From: Hymenobacter jeollabukensis
GTDB taxonomy: Bacteria > Bacteroidota > Bacteroidia > Cytophagales > Hymenobacteraceae
Reading direction: 5' to 3'
DNA: 64,000 nt
Assembly (NCBI RefSeq): GCF_005771675.1
Contig: NZ_VAJM01000006.1
Span: 62,001 to 126,000 of the forward strand
The notes under the pieces are model-generated. The model was not told the DNA's origin. It saw only the letters and a program-made list of their open reading frames with translations, and did not search any database. This document shows positions 40,861-49,698 of this stretch, piece by piece. Within the stretch, counting starts at the first letter, position 1, and each line of letters opens with the position of its first letter. A program made the translations under genes and the position numbers.

Positions 40861-43446
40861 GTGATACGACCCTTCGGCTGGGCGCCGCGGCGCGGAGTTA
40901 CTTGGTTAGCGGGAATGGCGGTGGCGGCGCAGCTGGCCGCGGGCTGCTCGCCCTTGCACCTGCTGGGCCCGAAGCAGCGCCTGCTCAGCACCGTACGCAT
41001 CGAGGGCGCGCGGCAGCTGGAAAAAGACCAGCTCGACGCCCTGCTGCGCCAGCGGCCCAACCGGCGCTTTCCGGTTCCGCAGCTCGCAATTTACAACCTC
41101 GGCTACACCTTCTACCATCCGCAGCGGCTGCAGGCCAAGCTGGACACCACCCAGCACGTGTACGCGGCGCGCATCGCGGCGGCCGGCACCGACTCGGTGG
41201 CCGTGGGCAAGCTGCTGCAAAAGCGCGAGCGGCGCATTCAGCGCCTGCAGCGCAAGCTCGACAAGGGCAACGCCATCATGCGCATCGGCGAGCCGCCGGT
41301 GATTTACGACTCGACGCTGACGGCGCTGACCACCGAGCAGATGGGCATTTACCTGCGCAGCAAGGGTTTCTTTCGCACCCGGGTGGCGTACACCGACAAC
41401 CCGCCGGAGCCACTGGGCTATTTCTCGCGGTTGTTTGGCCAGGCCGACTCGGTGAAAGCGCCGGCGCCGGGCACGCCGCGCAGCCGCCGCGTGACGGTGG
41501 AGTACCAAGTGCACGAAGGGCCGCGCTTCCTCGTCAAGCAGCTGCGCTACGACATTCCCGACACGGCCGTGGCCCGCCTCATCCGCGGCGACACCACCCA
41601 GCAGCTGCTGCACGTGGGCCAGCCCTACGACGAGGCCCTGATCGGGCAGGAACGCGCCCGGCTGGAAACCCTGCTGAAAAACCACGGCTACTACGACTTC
41701 CAGGCCCGCTACATCACGCTGGAGGCCGACACGAGCTTTGCGCCGACCACCGTGCGCCTGCTGGTGCAGGTGGCCAACCCGGAAAACGCCGCCCACCACC
41801 AGGTGTACCGGGTGCGCCGGGTGAGCTTCGTGGCCGACGCGGGCGTAAACCGCTTCGGGCTGCAGCGCGACACCGTGCGGCGCAACGGCATCGACTACCT
41901 GGCCTACAACCACCGCTTCAGCACCCGCATCCTGGACCGCAAGCTGCTGGTGCGCCCCGGCGAGCAGTACAGCCTGACGAATACCATCCAGACCCAGCGT
42001 CAGCTCTCCAACCTCGACGTGTTCCGCTACACGTCCATCAACTACCAGAAGCCGCCGGTGGCCGACTCGCTCCAAGGCGTGCTCGACGCGACGGTGAGCA
42101 CCACCCCGCAGAAACGGGCGCAGTACTCCTCCGAAATCGGGGGCACCTACGTAGCGACCCTGCCCGGGCCGTTCGGCAACTTCCGGGTGCGCATCCGCAA
42201 TGTGTTTGGGGGCGCCGAGGTGCTCGACCTGGGCCTGCGGGCAGGCCTGGAAGGGCAGTTTCCGCTAACCGGCAACACCAACAGCAAGCCGGACCAGCCC
42301 CAACTGACCACGCAGCTCGGGGCCAACGTCAACCTGATCCTGCCGCAGTTTCTGGTGCCCTGGCGCACCAACCACTACTTCACCAACTACAGCCCGCGCA
42401 CGCGCCTGACGGCCAGCGCCACCTACGTGGGGCGGCCGGAATACAAGCGCACCAACCTGGAAGCCTCGTACGACTACATCTGGGAGCGAAACGCCTACCA
42501 CCAGTTCATCTTCACCCCGCTCGACGTGAGCCTGGTGTTCACCAATAATTTCGACCCTGGGTTCCGCAAGACGCTGGAAAGATTACCCAACGGGGCGTCG
42601 CTGCTACGCTCGTTTCAGTCGGTGCTGGTACCGAGCATCAACGCTACTTCGCTCTACAACGACAACGACTTCACCCAGACCCGCGACGCACGCTACCTGC
42701 GCCTGTTTGCCGAACTGGGCGGCCCCTTCCGCGGCCTCTACACCGTCAACGGTGACTCCACCGACCACGACGTGGGCGGGAGCAACATCGCGGTTTATGA
42801 CTTTGTCCGCCTTAGTGCAGATTACCGCCGCTACCACAAGCTCAGTGCCCACCAGTTTCTGGTGTGGCGCCTCAACGGCGGCCTGGCCACGGCCCTGACC
42901 AATACCCGGCTCAACGGGCGCGCCGGTCAGCCGACGGCGTTTATCATTCCTTACGACCGGTACGTGTTTGCCGGCGGGGGCTCCAGCGTGCGGGCCTGGT
43001 ACCCACGCCGCCTGGGCACCGGCGGCTACATCCCCCGCGACAAGGACGGCAACCCCACCGACGCCGAAACCTTTGAACAACCCGGCGAAGTGCTGCTGGA
43101 GGGCAGCGTCGAATACCGCTTTCCGCTCTATGACTTCATCAACGGGGCCGTCTTCACTGATTTCGGCAACGTGTGGGCCTTGCGCGGCGGCGCCGGGCGC
43201 CCGGGCTCGACGTTCGAGTTCAACCGCTTTTACCGCGAATTTGCCGTGGGCTCGGGCCTGGGCCTGCGCTTCGACTTCACTTTCCTCATCGTGCGCCTCG
43301 ACTTCGCCGCCAAGGTCTACAACCCCGTGGTGACGCAGGGCAGCAAGTTCGTGTTGCCCAACGTGAGCGTGTTCAACCTCAACAAGCAGGATGGTTCCGA
43401 AGCCAACCCGGTACGCCTGAACATCGGCATCGGGTATCCATTTTGA
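40861..43446 (+). CDS. BamA/TamA-like outer membrane protein
   Basis: An 861-residue protein. I choose the GTG at 40861 because it gives a basic start and a lipoprotein-type signal (AVAAQLAAGC, Cys near 30). POTRA-like repeats cover about 45-430 (STVRIEGARQLEKDQLDALL; VTVEYQVHEGPRFLVKQLRY). A 16-strand-like Omp85 barrel follows, with FAGGGSSVRAWYPRRLG as the conserved loop region and the C-terminal aromatic NIGIGYPF. It probably inserts or exports outer-membrane proteins. A lipidated Omp85 is a Bacteroidota trait. An ATG at about 40915 would lack the signal's basic start. Confidence 0.88.
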   Translation: MIRPFGWAPRRGVTWLAGMAVAAQLAAGCSPLHLLGPKQRLLSTVRIEGARQLEKDQLDALLRQRPNRRFPVPQLAIYNLGYTFYHPQRLQAKLDTTQHVYAARIAAAGTDSVAVGKLLQKRERRIQRLQRKLDKGNAIMRIGEPPVIYDSTLTALTTEQMGIYLRSKGFFRTRVAYTDNPPEPLGYFSRLFGQADSVKAPAPGTPRSRRVTVEYQVHEGPRFLVKQLRYDIPDTAVARLIRGDTTQQLLHVGQPYDEALIGQERARLETLLKNHGYYDFQARYITLEADTSFAPTTVRLLVQVANPENAAHHQVYRVRRVSFVADAGVNRFGLQRDTVRRNGIDYLAYNHRFSTRILDRKLLVRPGEQYSLTNTIQTQRQLSNLDVFRYTSINYQKPPVADSLQGVLDATVSTTPQKRAQYSSEIGGTYVATLPGPFGNFRVRIRNVFGGAEVLDLGLRAGLEGQFPLTGNTNSKPDQPQLTTQLGANVNLILPQFLVPWRTNHYFTNYSPRTRLTASATYVGRPEYKRTNLEASYDYIWERNAYHQFIFTPLDVSLVFTNNFDPGFRKTLERLPNGASLLRSFQSVLVPSINATSLYNDNDFTQTRDARYLRLFAELGGPFRGLYTVNGDSTDHDVGGSNIAVYDFVRLSADYRRYHKLSAHQFLVWRLNGGLATALTNTRLNGRAGQPTAFIIPYDRYVFAGGGSSVRAWYPRRLGTGGYIPRDKDGNPTDAETFEQPGEVLLEGSVEYRFPLYDFINGAVFTDFGNVWALRGGAGRPGSTFEFNRFYREFAVGSGLGLRFDFTFLIVRLDFAAKVYNPVVTQGSKFVLPNVSVFNLNKQDGSEANPVRLNIGIGYPF

Positions 43447-43610
43447 GGAGTGCAATGGCGTGATGGGGAACCGGTGAGTTGAGGCTCACGCGGCATTCCC
43501 GCCAAACCCAATCAAGCAAACGGCCCCGGCAACACCAGTTGCCGGGGCCGTTTGTTCGTTTCGTGCGGTCAGAACGCTAAACTCACCATTTCACTATTTC
43601 ACCACCTCGC
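43447..43610. repeat. stop-proximal word arms between convergent genes
   Basis: GGAGTGCAATGGCGTGATGG with GGTGAGTTGAGGCTCACG follows the BamA-like stop. On the minus strand, GCGAGGTGGTGAAATAGTGA with AATGGTGAGTTTAGC follows the E1 stop. The 15-mer AACTCACCATTTCAC at 43580 is shared with the leaders at 2036 and 6548. Confidence 0.55.
43517..43554. terminator. bidirectional terminator
   Basis: CAAACGGCCCCGGCAAC and GTTGCCGGGGCCGTTTG form a perfect 17-bp stem with loop ACCA, serving both convergent genes. Confidence 0.9.
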
Positions 43611-45722
43611 CTAATACCCCAGCAGCTCCTGCAGGGCGGCCAGCGTCTTGTCGGCGTTGGGCAGCATCTGCCGCTCCAGCTCCACGTTCAGGGCAATGGC
43701 GGGCAGGTTGGCGGCGCCAAGGGTGAAGACGGGCGCGTCGAGCTGCTGGAAGCAGTGGCGCTGGATGCGGCCGGCCAGGCTTTCGGCGAAGCTGTTCATC
43801 AGCGGCTCCTCCGTCAGCACCAGCACCTTGCCGTGGCGCAGCGTGGCGGCCTGCACGGCCTCCCAGTCGAGCGGGTTCAGGGTGCGCAGATCCAGGATTT
43901 CGACCTGCCCGGGCAGCTGCTTGCTGGCGGCTTTGGCCCAGTACACGCCCATGCCGTAGGTGATGACCACGCAGGTGTCGCCCTGGGCCAGCTTGTCGGC
44001 GGCTGCTTCCTGCACCACGTGGGCCTTGCCCAGCGGGATGACGTAGCCGGCCTCTGGCTCCACGGTTTTGGCGTCTTCGGTGCCGGGCACCTTGCTCCAA
44101 TAGAGGCCCTTGTGCTCCAGCATCACCACCGGGTTCGGGTCGAGGAAGGCGGCGCGCATCAGGCCCTTCATGTCGGCCGCGTTCGAAGGATACACCACCT
44201 TGATGCCGCGGATGGTAAGCAGGGTGCTTTCGATGGAGCCGGAGTGGTAGGGTCCGCCCCCGCCGTAGGCCCCGATGGGCACCCGGATCAGGCTCTGCAC
44301 CGGGAACTTGCCCATCGACAGGTAGCAGGACTTCGACAGCTCCTCCACCAGCTGGTTCAGGGCCGGCCAGATGTAGTCGGCAAACTGGATTTCCACAATC
44401 GGCTTGGCGCCCACGGCCGACATGCCGGCCGTCGAGCCGACGATGTAGGCCTCCTGAATGGGCGTGTTGAACACCCGGGCGTCGCCGTACTTCTTGGCCA
44501 GCAGGGCTGCCTCGCGGAACACGCCGCCCAGCTCCCCGCCCACGTCCTGGCCGTAGAACAGGGCCTCCGGAAACTCGCGCAGAATGTCGTCCACCGCGTG
44601 CAGGGCCGCATCCACCATGATGGCTTTGTCGGCGCCGGCGGGGGCCCGTTCGCCGGCTTCCTCGGTCACCGCGGGCGGGGCAAACTCGTGGTCGGCGAAG
44701 GTGGCCGGGTCGGGGTTCGGGGCTTGCAGGGCGCGCTGGTAGTCTTCCTGCACGGTGGCCTGCGCGGCGGCGGCGGCGTAGCCCAGCTCGCCTTCCGAGA
44801 AGCCCTCGGTGAGCAGCTGCTGGTGAAAGCGCGGCAGCGGGTCGTTTTGCTGGTGCTCGGTGAGGTCGTCGCCGCGGTACCACTCGCGGCGCACGCCGCT
44901 GGTGTGGTGGCCAAGCAGCGGGCATTTGGCGTGCACCAGCACCGGGCCGCGGCGCTGCCGCACGTACTCGGTGGCGGCCTGCATGGTGGCGTAGCTGTCG
45001 ACGAAGTCGGCCCCGTCGCACTGCAGGCGGTGCAGGCCCTTGAAGCCGGCGGCAAACTCGTAGGCGTTCATGGAGCGCATTTCGCGGCCGGTAGCCGAAA
45101 TGCCCCACTCGTTGTCCTGCACCAGGTAAATCATCGGCAGCTGGTGCAGCGCGGCCATCTGCAGGGCCTCGGCCACCTCGCCCTCGGTCATGGCCCCGTC
45201 GCCGATGGAACAAAGCACGACCGGCTGCTCGGCCGCGGTCGGCAGTTGCTGCTGGCTTTCCAAATACTTCACCGCGTGGGCCATGCCCGTCGCCGGAATG
45301 GCCTGCATGCCGGTGGCCGAGCTTTGGTGCGGAATGACCGGGATGCCCGGGCGGCGCAGCGAGGGGTGCGAGTAGTAGGTGCGCCCGCCCGAAAACGGGT
45401 CGTCGCGCTTGGCCATGAGCTGCAGCATCAGCTCGTAGGGCTGCAGGCCCAGGCCGAGCATGAACGCGTCGTCGCGGTAGTAGAGGGCGCAGTAGTCGGT
45501 TTCGCGCAGTTGGAAGGCCGCCGCCAGCTGAATGGCCTCGTGGCCGCGGGCCGTGGCGTGCACGTACTTGGCCGTCACGGCCTTATTCTCTTCGTAGAGG
45601 CGGGCCATTTCGGCCGAGGTCTGCATCAGGCGGTAGGCCCGCAGCAGGGTGGCGCGGTCCGGGTGGGCGGCGCCGGCGGCAAAGTCGGTTTCGGAGGCTT
45701 CCAGGGCGGAGGTGGTTTGCAT
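43611..45722 (-). CDS. 2-oxoacid dehydrogenase E1, fused alpha and beta
   Basis: A 703-residue fusion. Residues about 25-350 are the thiamine-diphosphate alpha half, with GDGAMTEGE (174-182) and N204 in VQDNEWGIS completing the cofactor motif. Residues about 375-703 are the beta half, with VDAALHAVDDILREFPEALF, FGQDVGGELGG-like YGQDVGGELGG, the VPIGAYGGGGPYHSGSIEST loop and LRTLNPLDWE. In most bacteria the halves are separate subunits; single-chain forms occur in Bacteroidota. It would decarboxylate branched-chain 2-oxoacids or pyruvate. E2 and E3 are not adjacent. The ATG at 45722 is preferred over an upstream TTG. Confidence 0.93.
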   Translation of the reverse strand: MQTTSALEASETDFAAGAAHPDRATLLRAYRLMQTSAEMARLYEENKAVTAKYVHATARGHEAIQLAAAFQLRETDYCALYYRDDAFMLGLGLQPYELMLQLMAKRDDPFSGGRTYYSHPSLRRPGIPVIPHQSSATGMQAIPATGMAHAVKYLESQQQLPTAAEQPVVLCSIGDGAMTEGEVAEALQMAALHQLPMIYLVQDNEWGISATGREMRSMNAYEFAAGFKGLHRLQCDGADFVDSYATMQAATEYVRQRRGPVLVHAKCPLLGHHTSGVRREWYRGDDLTEHQQNDPLPRFHQQLLTEGFSEGELGYAAAAAQATVQEDYQRALQAPNPDPATFADHEFAPPAVTEEAGERAPAGADKAIMVDAALHAVDDILREFPEALFYGQDVGGELGGVFREAALLAKKYGDARVFNTPIQEAYIVGSTAGMSAVGAKPIVEIQFADYIWPALNQLVEELSKSCYLSMGKFPVQSLIRVPIGAYGGGGPYHSGSIESTLLTIRGIKVVYPSNAADMKGLMRAAFLDPNPVVMLEHKGLYWSKVPGTEDAKTVEPEAGYVIPLGKAHVVQEAAADKLAQGDTCVVITYGMGVYWAKAASKQLPGQVEILDLRTLNPLDWEAVQAATLRHGKVLVLTEEPLMNSFAESLAGRIQRHCFQQLDAPVFTLGAANLPAIALNVELERQMLPNADKTLAALQELLGY

Positions 45723-46277
45723 GCTGGGAAACAAGCGGTGGCGAAGGCCCGAAATTACGGGTTCGGGGGCAGATGCGCGGGGCCGGGCTCAAACGCCTGT
45801 TAGTTTTTTGGCTCCCTGGGCTTTTCCGGCGGGCTGCACCCCCAAAACTTCCTACTCAGGCTCAGCCCCGTCCTACCGCTCTGGGGGCCGCCGTACCGCT
45901 TCAGCGCGCCTTTGATAGCCCTACGGGCCGCCTGCTCCTGGGGGCAGCTGGTGGCCGAGGTCTTTCACTAGGAAACTCCCAAGGGCTACGGGCACTTCGC
46001 CATGACCTTCTCGCTGGTGGTGGAGCTGCCGAACCTGCGCCTGCGCAAAAAACGCCGAGCCGGTGCAGCTGCGCCGTTCCCACCTGCGCGACCAAGCCCG
46101 CCGGGGCGCACCAAAGCCGAAAATCCGCCACCTTTGCGGCTGACAACAAACACCCGGCGGGGCTGATTTTCGTCAGTCCGGCCGGCGGCGGCGGCTCCTT
46201 GTTTTGCGGCGTCTTCACCCCAAAATCCGCTGCCCCGCATGGACGCCCCGCTGTTTTCCTCCGCCTTAGCTCCCCTC
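45723..46277. other. 555-base intergenic region without a supported gene
   Basis: The gap between the divergent E1 and hemF genes. Near 45937-46060 one plus frame reads plausible protein (GQLVAEVFH, then stop, then ETPKGYGHFAMTFSLVVELP), as if a small gene had decayed. CACCTTTG at 46129-46136 is a weak -7 element for hemF. TAATTTCG on the minus strand near 45755 might serve E1. Confidence 0.4.
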
Positions 46278-47222
46278 ATGACGACTGATTCTGACCCGAC
46301 GCTGACGCCCTTCCGCCACACCGTGGAGCAGTGGATGCGCCAGTTCCAGCACTGGCTCTCCACCGAGCTGGAAACCACCGACGGCGCGGCCACCTTCCAG
46401 CCCGACGTGTGGCAGCACCACTCGGGCGGCGGCGGCGAGTCGCGCGTGATTCAGCACGGGCGCATCCTGGAGAAAGGCGGGGTGAACTTCTCGGCCGTGC
46501 AGGGCCAGATGAGCGAGCAGGCCGCCCGCGTGCTGCTCATGCCCGACCCGAACTACTTCGCCACCGGCGTGTCGGTGGTGCAGCACCCGCGCAGCCCCAT
46601 GGTGCCTATTTCGCACATGAACGTGCGCTACTTCGAGGCCGGCAACGGCGAGGCCTGGTTTGGCGGCGGGCTGGATCTGACCCCGATTTACGTCGACGTG
46701 CGGCAGGCGCGCTGGTTCCACGAGCAGATTGCCGAAGTCTGCGCCGAGCACGACCCCACGTACTACGAGCGGTTTAAAACCTGGGCCGACGACTACTTCT
46801 ACCTGCCCCACCGCCAGGAAACCCGCGGCGTGGGCGGCATCTTCTTCGACCGCCTCACCGTGGGCAAGGACGGCGACCGGGACCAGCTCTTTGCCTTCGT
46901 CAAGGCCGTGGGCGAGGTGTACGGCCGCACCTACTGCGAGCTGATGCGCCGCAACGCCGACCGGCCCTACACCGAGCGCGAGGTGCGGTGGCACATGCTG
47001 CGCCGGGCCCGCTACGCCGAGTTCAACTTGGCTTTCGACCGCGGCACCCGCTTCGGGCTGGAAACCGGCGGCCGCACCGAGAGCATCCTGATGAGCCTGC
47101 CCCCGCGCTGCGAGTGGCACTACAACCAGCAGCCCGAGCCGGGCTCTGCGGAGGACGAAACCCAGCAGTGGCTGAAAAAGGGCGTAAATTGGCTGGCCCA
47201 TTCGCCTACTTCGCTTGATTGA
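46278..47222 (+). CDS. hemF: oxygen-dependent coproporphyrinogen III oxidase
   Basis: A 314-residue enzyme that decarboxylates coproporphyrinogen III to protoporphyrinogen IX. Family blocks seen are GGGGESRVIQHGRILEKGGV, VPISHMNVRYFEAG, AWFGGGLDLTPIYVD, RGVGGIFFDRLTVGKDG and RYAEFNLAFDRGTRFGLETG followed by GRTESILMSLPPR. An in-frame ATG at 46239 would add 13 residues (MDAPLFSSALAPL); I prefer 46278 from the usual length. Its stop overlaps the next gene. Confidence 0.95.
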   Translation: MTTDSDPTLTPFRHTVEQWMRQFQHWLSTELETTDGAATFQPDVWQHHSGGGGESRVIQHGRILEKGGVNFSAVQGQMSEQAARVLLMPDPNYFATGVSVVQHPRSPMVPISHMNVRYFEAGNGEAWFGGGLDLTPIYVDVRQARWFHEQIAEVCAEHDPTYYERFKTWADDYFYLPHRQETRGVGGIFFDRLTVGKDGDRDQLFAFVKAVGEVYGRTYCELMRRNADRPYTEREVRWHMLRRARYAEFNLAFDRGTRFGLETGGRTESILMSLPPRCEWHYNQQPEPGSAEDETQQWLKKGVNWLAHSPTSLD

Positions 47223-47796
47223 CCACCTGCAGGCGCTGGACCGCTGGCTACTGGTGACGGCCAACACCGCCGCCACCCCCGGCCTCGACCGGCTCATGAT
47301 TTTCTTTTCCGACCGCCTCGTGTGGTTCCCGGCGTACCTGGTTATCGTCGTGGCCCTGAGCTACTACTTTGGCCGGCGCGCCACCCTGCTGCTGCCCCTG
47401 CTGGGCCTGAGCGTGGCCCTGGCCGACAGCATCAGCAGCCGCTTTTTCAAGCCCTACTTCGCCCGCCTGCGCCCCTGCCACGACCCGGACCTCTCGGCCA
47501 CGCTGAACTTGGCCAACGGCTGCGGCGGGCAGTTCGGATTCATTTCCTCGCACGCGGCCAACGCCTTCGCCCTGGCCGTGTTTCTGAGCCTGGCCCTGCC
47601 CCCGCGCTTCCGTTTCGTGAAAGCCATGCTGCTCGTCTGGGCCCTGCTGGTGAGCTTCAGCCGCATCTACCTGGCCGCTCACTACCCCTCCGACGTGCTG
47701 GCCGGCGCCACGCTGGGAAGCCTGCTGGCCTGGGGCTGCTACGGGCTATACCGCAAAGGCACCCAGCGCTGGTACCCGGCCCCGCCCACGGCGTGA
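47215..47796 (+). CDS. PAP2 family phosphatase
   Basis: A 193-residue membrane phosphatase with a TTG start at 47215 that overlaps the hemF stop by eight bases. The three phosphatase motifs are present: KPYFARLRP (KxxxxxxRP type), ISSHAANAFALAV (SSHxxN in place of PSGH) and SRIYLAAHYPSDVLAGA (SRxxxxxHxxSD). About five hydrophobic helices. It may act on undecaprenyl diphosphate or another lipid phosphate. Coupling to hemF is probably incidental. Confidence 0.88.
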   Translation: MIDHLQALDRWLLVTANTAATPGLDRLMIFFSDRLVWFPAYLVIVVALSYYFGRRATLLLPLLGLSVALADSISSRFFKPYFARLRPCHDPDLSATLNLANGCGGQFGFISSHAANAFALAVFLSLALPPRFRFVKAMLLVWALLVSFSRIYLAAHYPSDVLAGATLGSLLAWGCYGLYRKGTQRWYPAPPTA

Positions 47797-47856
47797 GTTG
47801 TCAGTTGTCAGTTGTCAGTTGTCAGTTGTCAGTTGTCAGTTGTCAGTTGTCAGTTG
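47796..47856. repeat. AGTTGTC heptamer array at stop codon
   Basis: Eight perfect AGTTGTC units from 47796, then AGTTGA. The first base is the last base of the PAP2 stop codon (TGA). Confidence 0.93.
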
Positions 47857-47864
47857 ACGTACCC

Positions 47865-47900
47865 AAAAAAGCCCTTCTGCGTTGGCGGAAGGGCTTTTTT
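47865..47900. terminator. bidirectional terminator
   Basis: AAAAAAGCCCTTC and GAAGGGCTTTTTT, with inner pairing across TGCGTTGGCG, directly follow the heptamer array. Confidence 0.9.
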
Positions 47901-47956
47901 ATGCGTGATTCCGCTTAGCGGGCTGGTTCCGTCACGCCGACGATGACGCCAAAGTC

Positions 47957-48259
47957 TCAGTCGGTCTGCGCCCAGCCCTGCCCGGCCAGCCAGCTGCTCA
48001 GGCGCCCCAGGCTGCGCAGAGGCTGCTGGTGCTCGTCGCGCCAGTACAGAGCCAGCGGCTGGCAGCGCGGGTCCACGCGGTACGTGACGAACCGGACGTC
48101 CGCTGCGGATGGCGTCTGCCGGGCCGATTCCGGCTGACAGGCTACGGCTGCCCAGCTTAAAAATAACCAGCTGACCATCGGGCGGCTAATTCTCAGCAGT
48201 TGCCGCGGGTCTGACACTATCGTTTTGCGCAAGCCGTATTGGGGGCAGGTTAGGGTCAT
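47957..48259 (-). CDS. small lipoprotein
   Basis: A 100-residue product if started at ATG 48259, which overlaps the stop of the preceding gene (ATGA). The segment MVSWLFLSWAAVAC is a lipoprotein h-region and lipobox; an internal ATG at 48178 would start exactly there but lacks basic residues. The mature part is short (CQPESARQTPSAADVRF to the end). No family recognised. The two genes probably form a coupled pair. Confidence 0.5.
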   Translation of the reverse strand: MTLTCPQYGLRKTIVSDPRQLLRISRPMVSWLFLSWAAVACQPESARQTPSAADVRFVTYRVDPRCQPLALYWRDEHQQPLRSLGRLSSWLAGQGWAQTD

Positions 48260-48889
48260 TGCTTCAGCCACACTACGCCGCGACGCCGAAAGGCCAGCAG
48301 GCCCTGGCCTTTTTTCACCCACACCGTTTCCACCCCGGCTGTTGCCGTGTCCAGCACCGTTAGTTCCAGCACATCGGCGACGGGGGTGGTCAGCAGCGTC
48401 ACCGTCGTTCGACGACGCACGGTGAACCGCTGGGGCAAATAGTCGCTCACGTATTCCTCCAAGGTGGAGTCGCGGCTGCCAAACGAGCTGTAGCCCCGTT
48501 CAGAGGAGGCCAGCGGGTTTACGCCGTAGTACACACTGCCGCCGTTTTCATCGGGCCCAGCCAAGCCTTCGTACTCCACATTGCACTGAAAAAGCGTGTT
48601 CAGCGCCGCGCAGGTATAATCGGTTTGCAGTTCGGTGTAGCAAGCGCACATGTGGCACCAACGCTTTTCAGCAGCGGCCCGGTCGTACTCGGTTCGCACG
48701 AGCTGCACGCTCCCGCCCTGGGCATTAACGTAGGTGTAACCGGGCTGCAGGTCGGCAAACCAGTGCCAGCCCATCAGCGGGTGGTCGAGCTGGAACTCCG
48801 CGCACTCGATGCGCTGACAACCTGCCATAAGGCTGGCCACGCTTACCGCTAGCCCCCCCCAGGCGCCTCGTTGAATACCTAGAGCTCAT
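48256..48889 (-). pseudogene. lipoprotein gene interrupted at a G8 tract
   Basis: From ATG 48889 the frame reads MSSRYSTRRLGG and then meets eight G residues (C8 at 48853-48860 on the plus strand), after which it is out of phase with the long downstream frame. With seven G the product would read MSSRYSTRRLGGLAVSVASL then MAGCQRIE, a perfect lipoprotein signal with lipobox SLMAGC. The downstream frame is intact to the stop at 48256 and encodes a Cys-rich periplasmic domain (KRWCHMCACYTELQ). So this is a one-base slip at a homopolymer: phase variation, a recent mutation or a sequencing error. A GTG inside the signal at 48840 could give a shortened product. Confidence 0.7.
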
Positions 48890-48983
48890 CGTATCATCAT
48901 TGCTCAACTTTTACATGAGCAACGCCCTCCCTCTGTAGTTGCAGCTCGGCGCCATTTATTTGCCCACAGTGGGGCCGGGCGCC

Positions 48984-49574
48984 TTACCGCCCCAGCAGCT
49001 TGGCCACGTACTTGCCCACGATGTCAAACTCCAGGTTCACCCGGTCGCCGGGTTGCAGGTGCTGGAAGGTGGTGTGCTCGTGGGTGTAGGGAATGATGGC
49101 GACGCTGAACCCGTCGTCGGTGCTGTTGAAGCAGGTCAGGCTCACGCCGTTGACGCAGATGGAGCCTTTCTCCACCGTCACGCGGCCGGGGCCGGTGGCG
49201 TGACGGAAGCGGTACAGCCAGGAGCCGTTCTGGTCCTCCACCGATTCGCAGACGGCCGTCAGATCCACGTGGCCCTGCACGATGTGGCCGTCGAAGCGGC
49301 CGTTGGCGGCCAGGCAGCGCTCCAGGTTCACCTGCCGGCCCTCGGCCCAGCTGCCCAGGTTGGTTTTCTGCAACGTCTCGTCGATGGCCGTGACGGTGTG
49401 CGTGCCGGCCATAGCGTCCAGGGCCACCACGGTCAGGCACACCCCGTCGTGGGCCACGCTCTGGTCGATCTGCAGCTCGCTGAAAAAGGGCGAAGCGACG
49501 GTAAAATGGCGGTTGGTGCCCTCAGTACGCACCGCGGTGATGGTGCCGAGGCCTTCGATGATGCCGGTGAACAT
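48984..49574 (-). CDS. ribE: riboflavin synthase, alpha chain
   Basis: A 196-residue protein from ATG 49574 (MFTGIIEGLGTITAVRTEGT), the canonical start. It has two lumazine-binding barrels: SVAHDGVCLTVVALD in the first and GSICVNGVSLTCFNSTDDGF in the second, plus NLERCLAANGRFDGHIVQGH at the junction. It converts two 6,7-dimethyl-8-ribityllumazines to riboflavin. The ATG is preceded by a G-poor repeat leader. No other rib gene is in the window. Confidence 0.96.
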   Translation of the reverse strand: MFTGIIEGLGTITAVRTEGTNRHFTVASPFFSELQIDQSVAHDGVCLTVVALDAMAGTHTVTAIDETLQKTNLGSWAEGRQVNLERCLAANGRFDGHIVQGHVDLTAVCESVEDQNGSWLYRFRHATGPGRVTVEKGSICVNGVSLTCFNSTDDGFSVAIIPYTHEHTTFQHLQPGDRVNLEFDIVGKYVAKLLGR

Positions 49575-49698
49575 CTTTGTTAATGTGCGGAATGTGATGA
49601 ATGTGCATAATGTGGTTGAATGCCCAAATGTTTGACGTAGCAATTCCTTGGCAAGTAGGAACAGCCACATTCAATCACATTTTCCACATTCCCGCACA
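49575..49698. repeat. stop/start paired-arm element
   Basis: TTAATGTGCGGAATGTGATG and AATGTGCATAATGTGGTTGA (49579-49620) pair imperfectly with CACATTCAATCACATTTTCC and ACATTCCCGCACATTAC (49667-49703). On the mRNA the sugar-transferase stop is followed by the C-poor arm and the ribE ATG preceded by the G-poor arm. Confidence 0.75.

Noticed and set aside
43755-45803. 682-residue open frame antisense to the E1 gene
   Set aside because: Same composition effect; the E1 motifs on the other strand are unambiguous.
45773-46288. 171-residue frame between E1 and hemF
   Set aside because: Low-complexity product without start context; overlaps the hemF start.
47796-47851. CRISPR array
   Set aside because: The units are contiguous heptamers without spacers; no cas genes.
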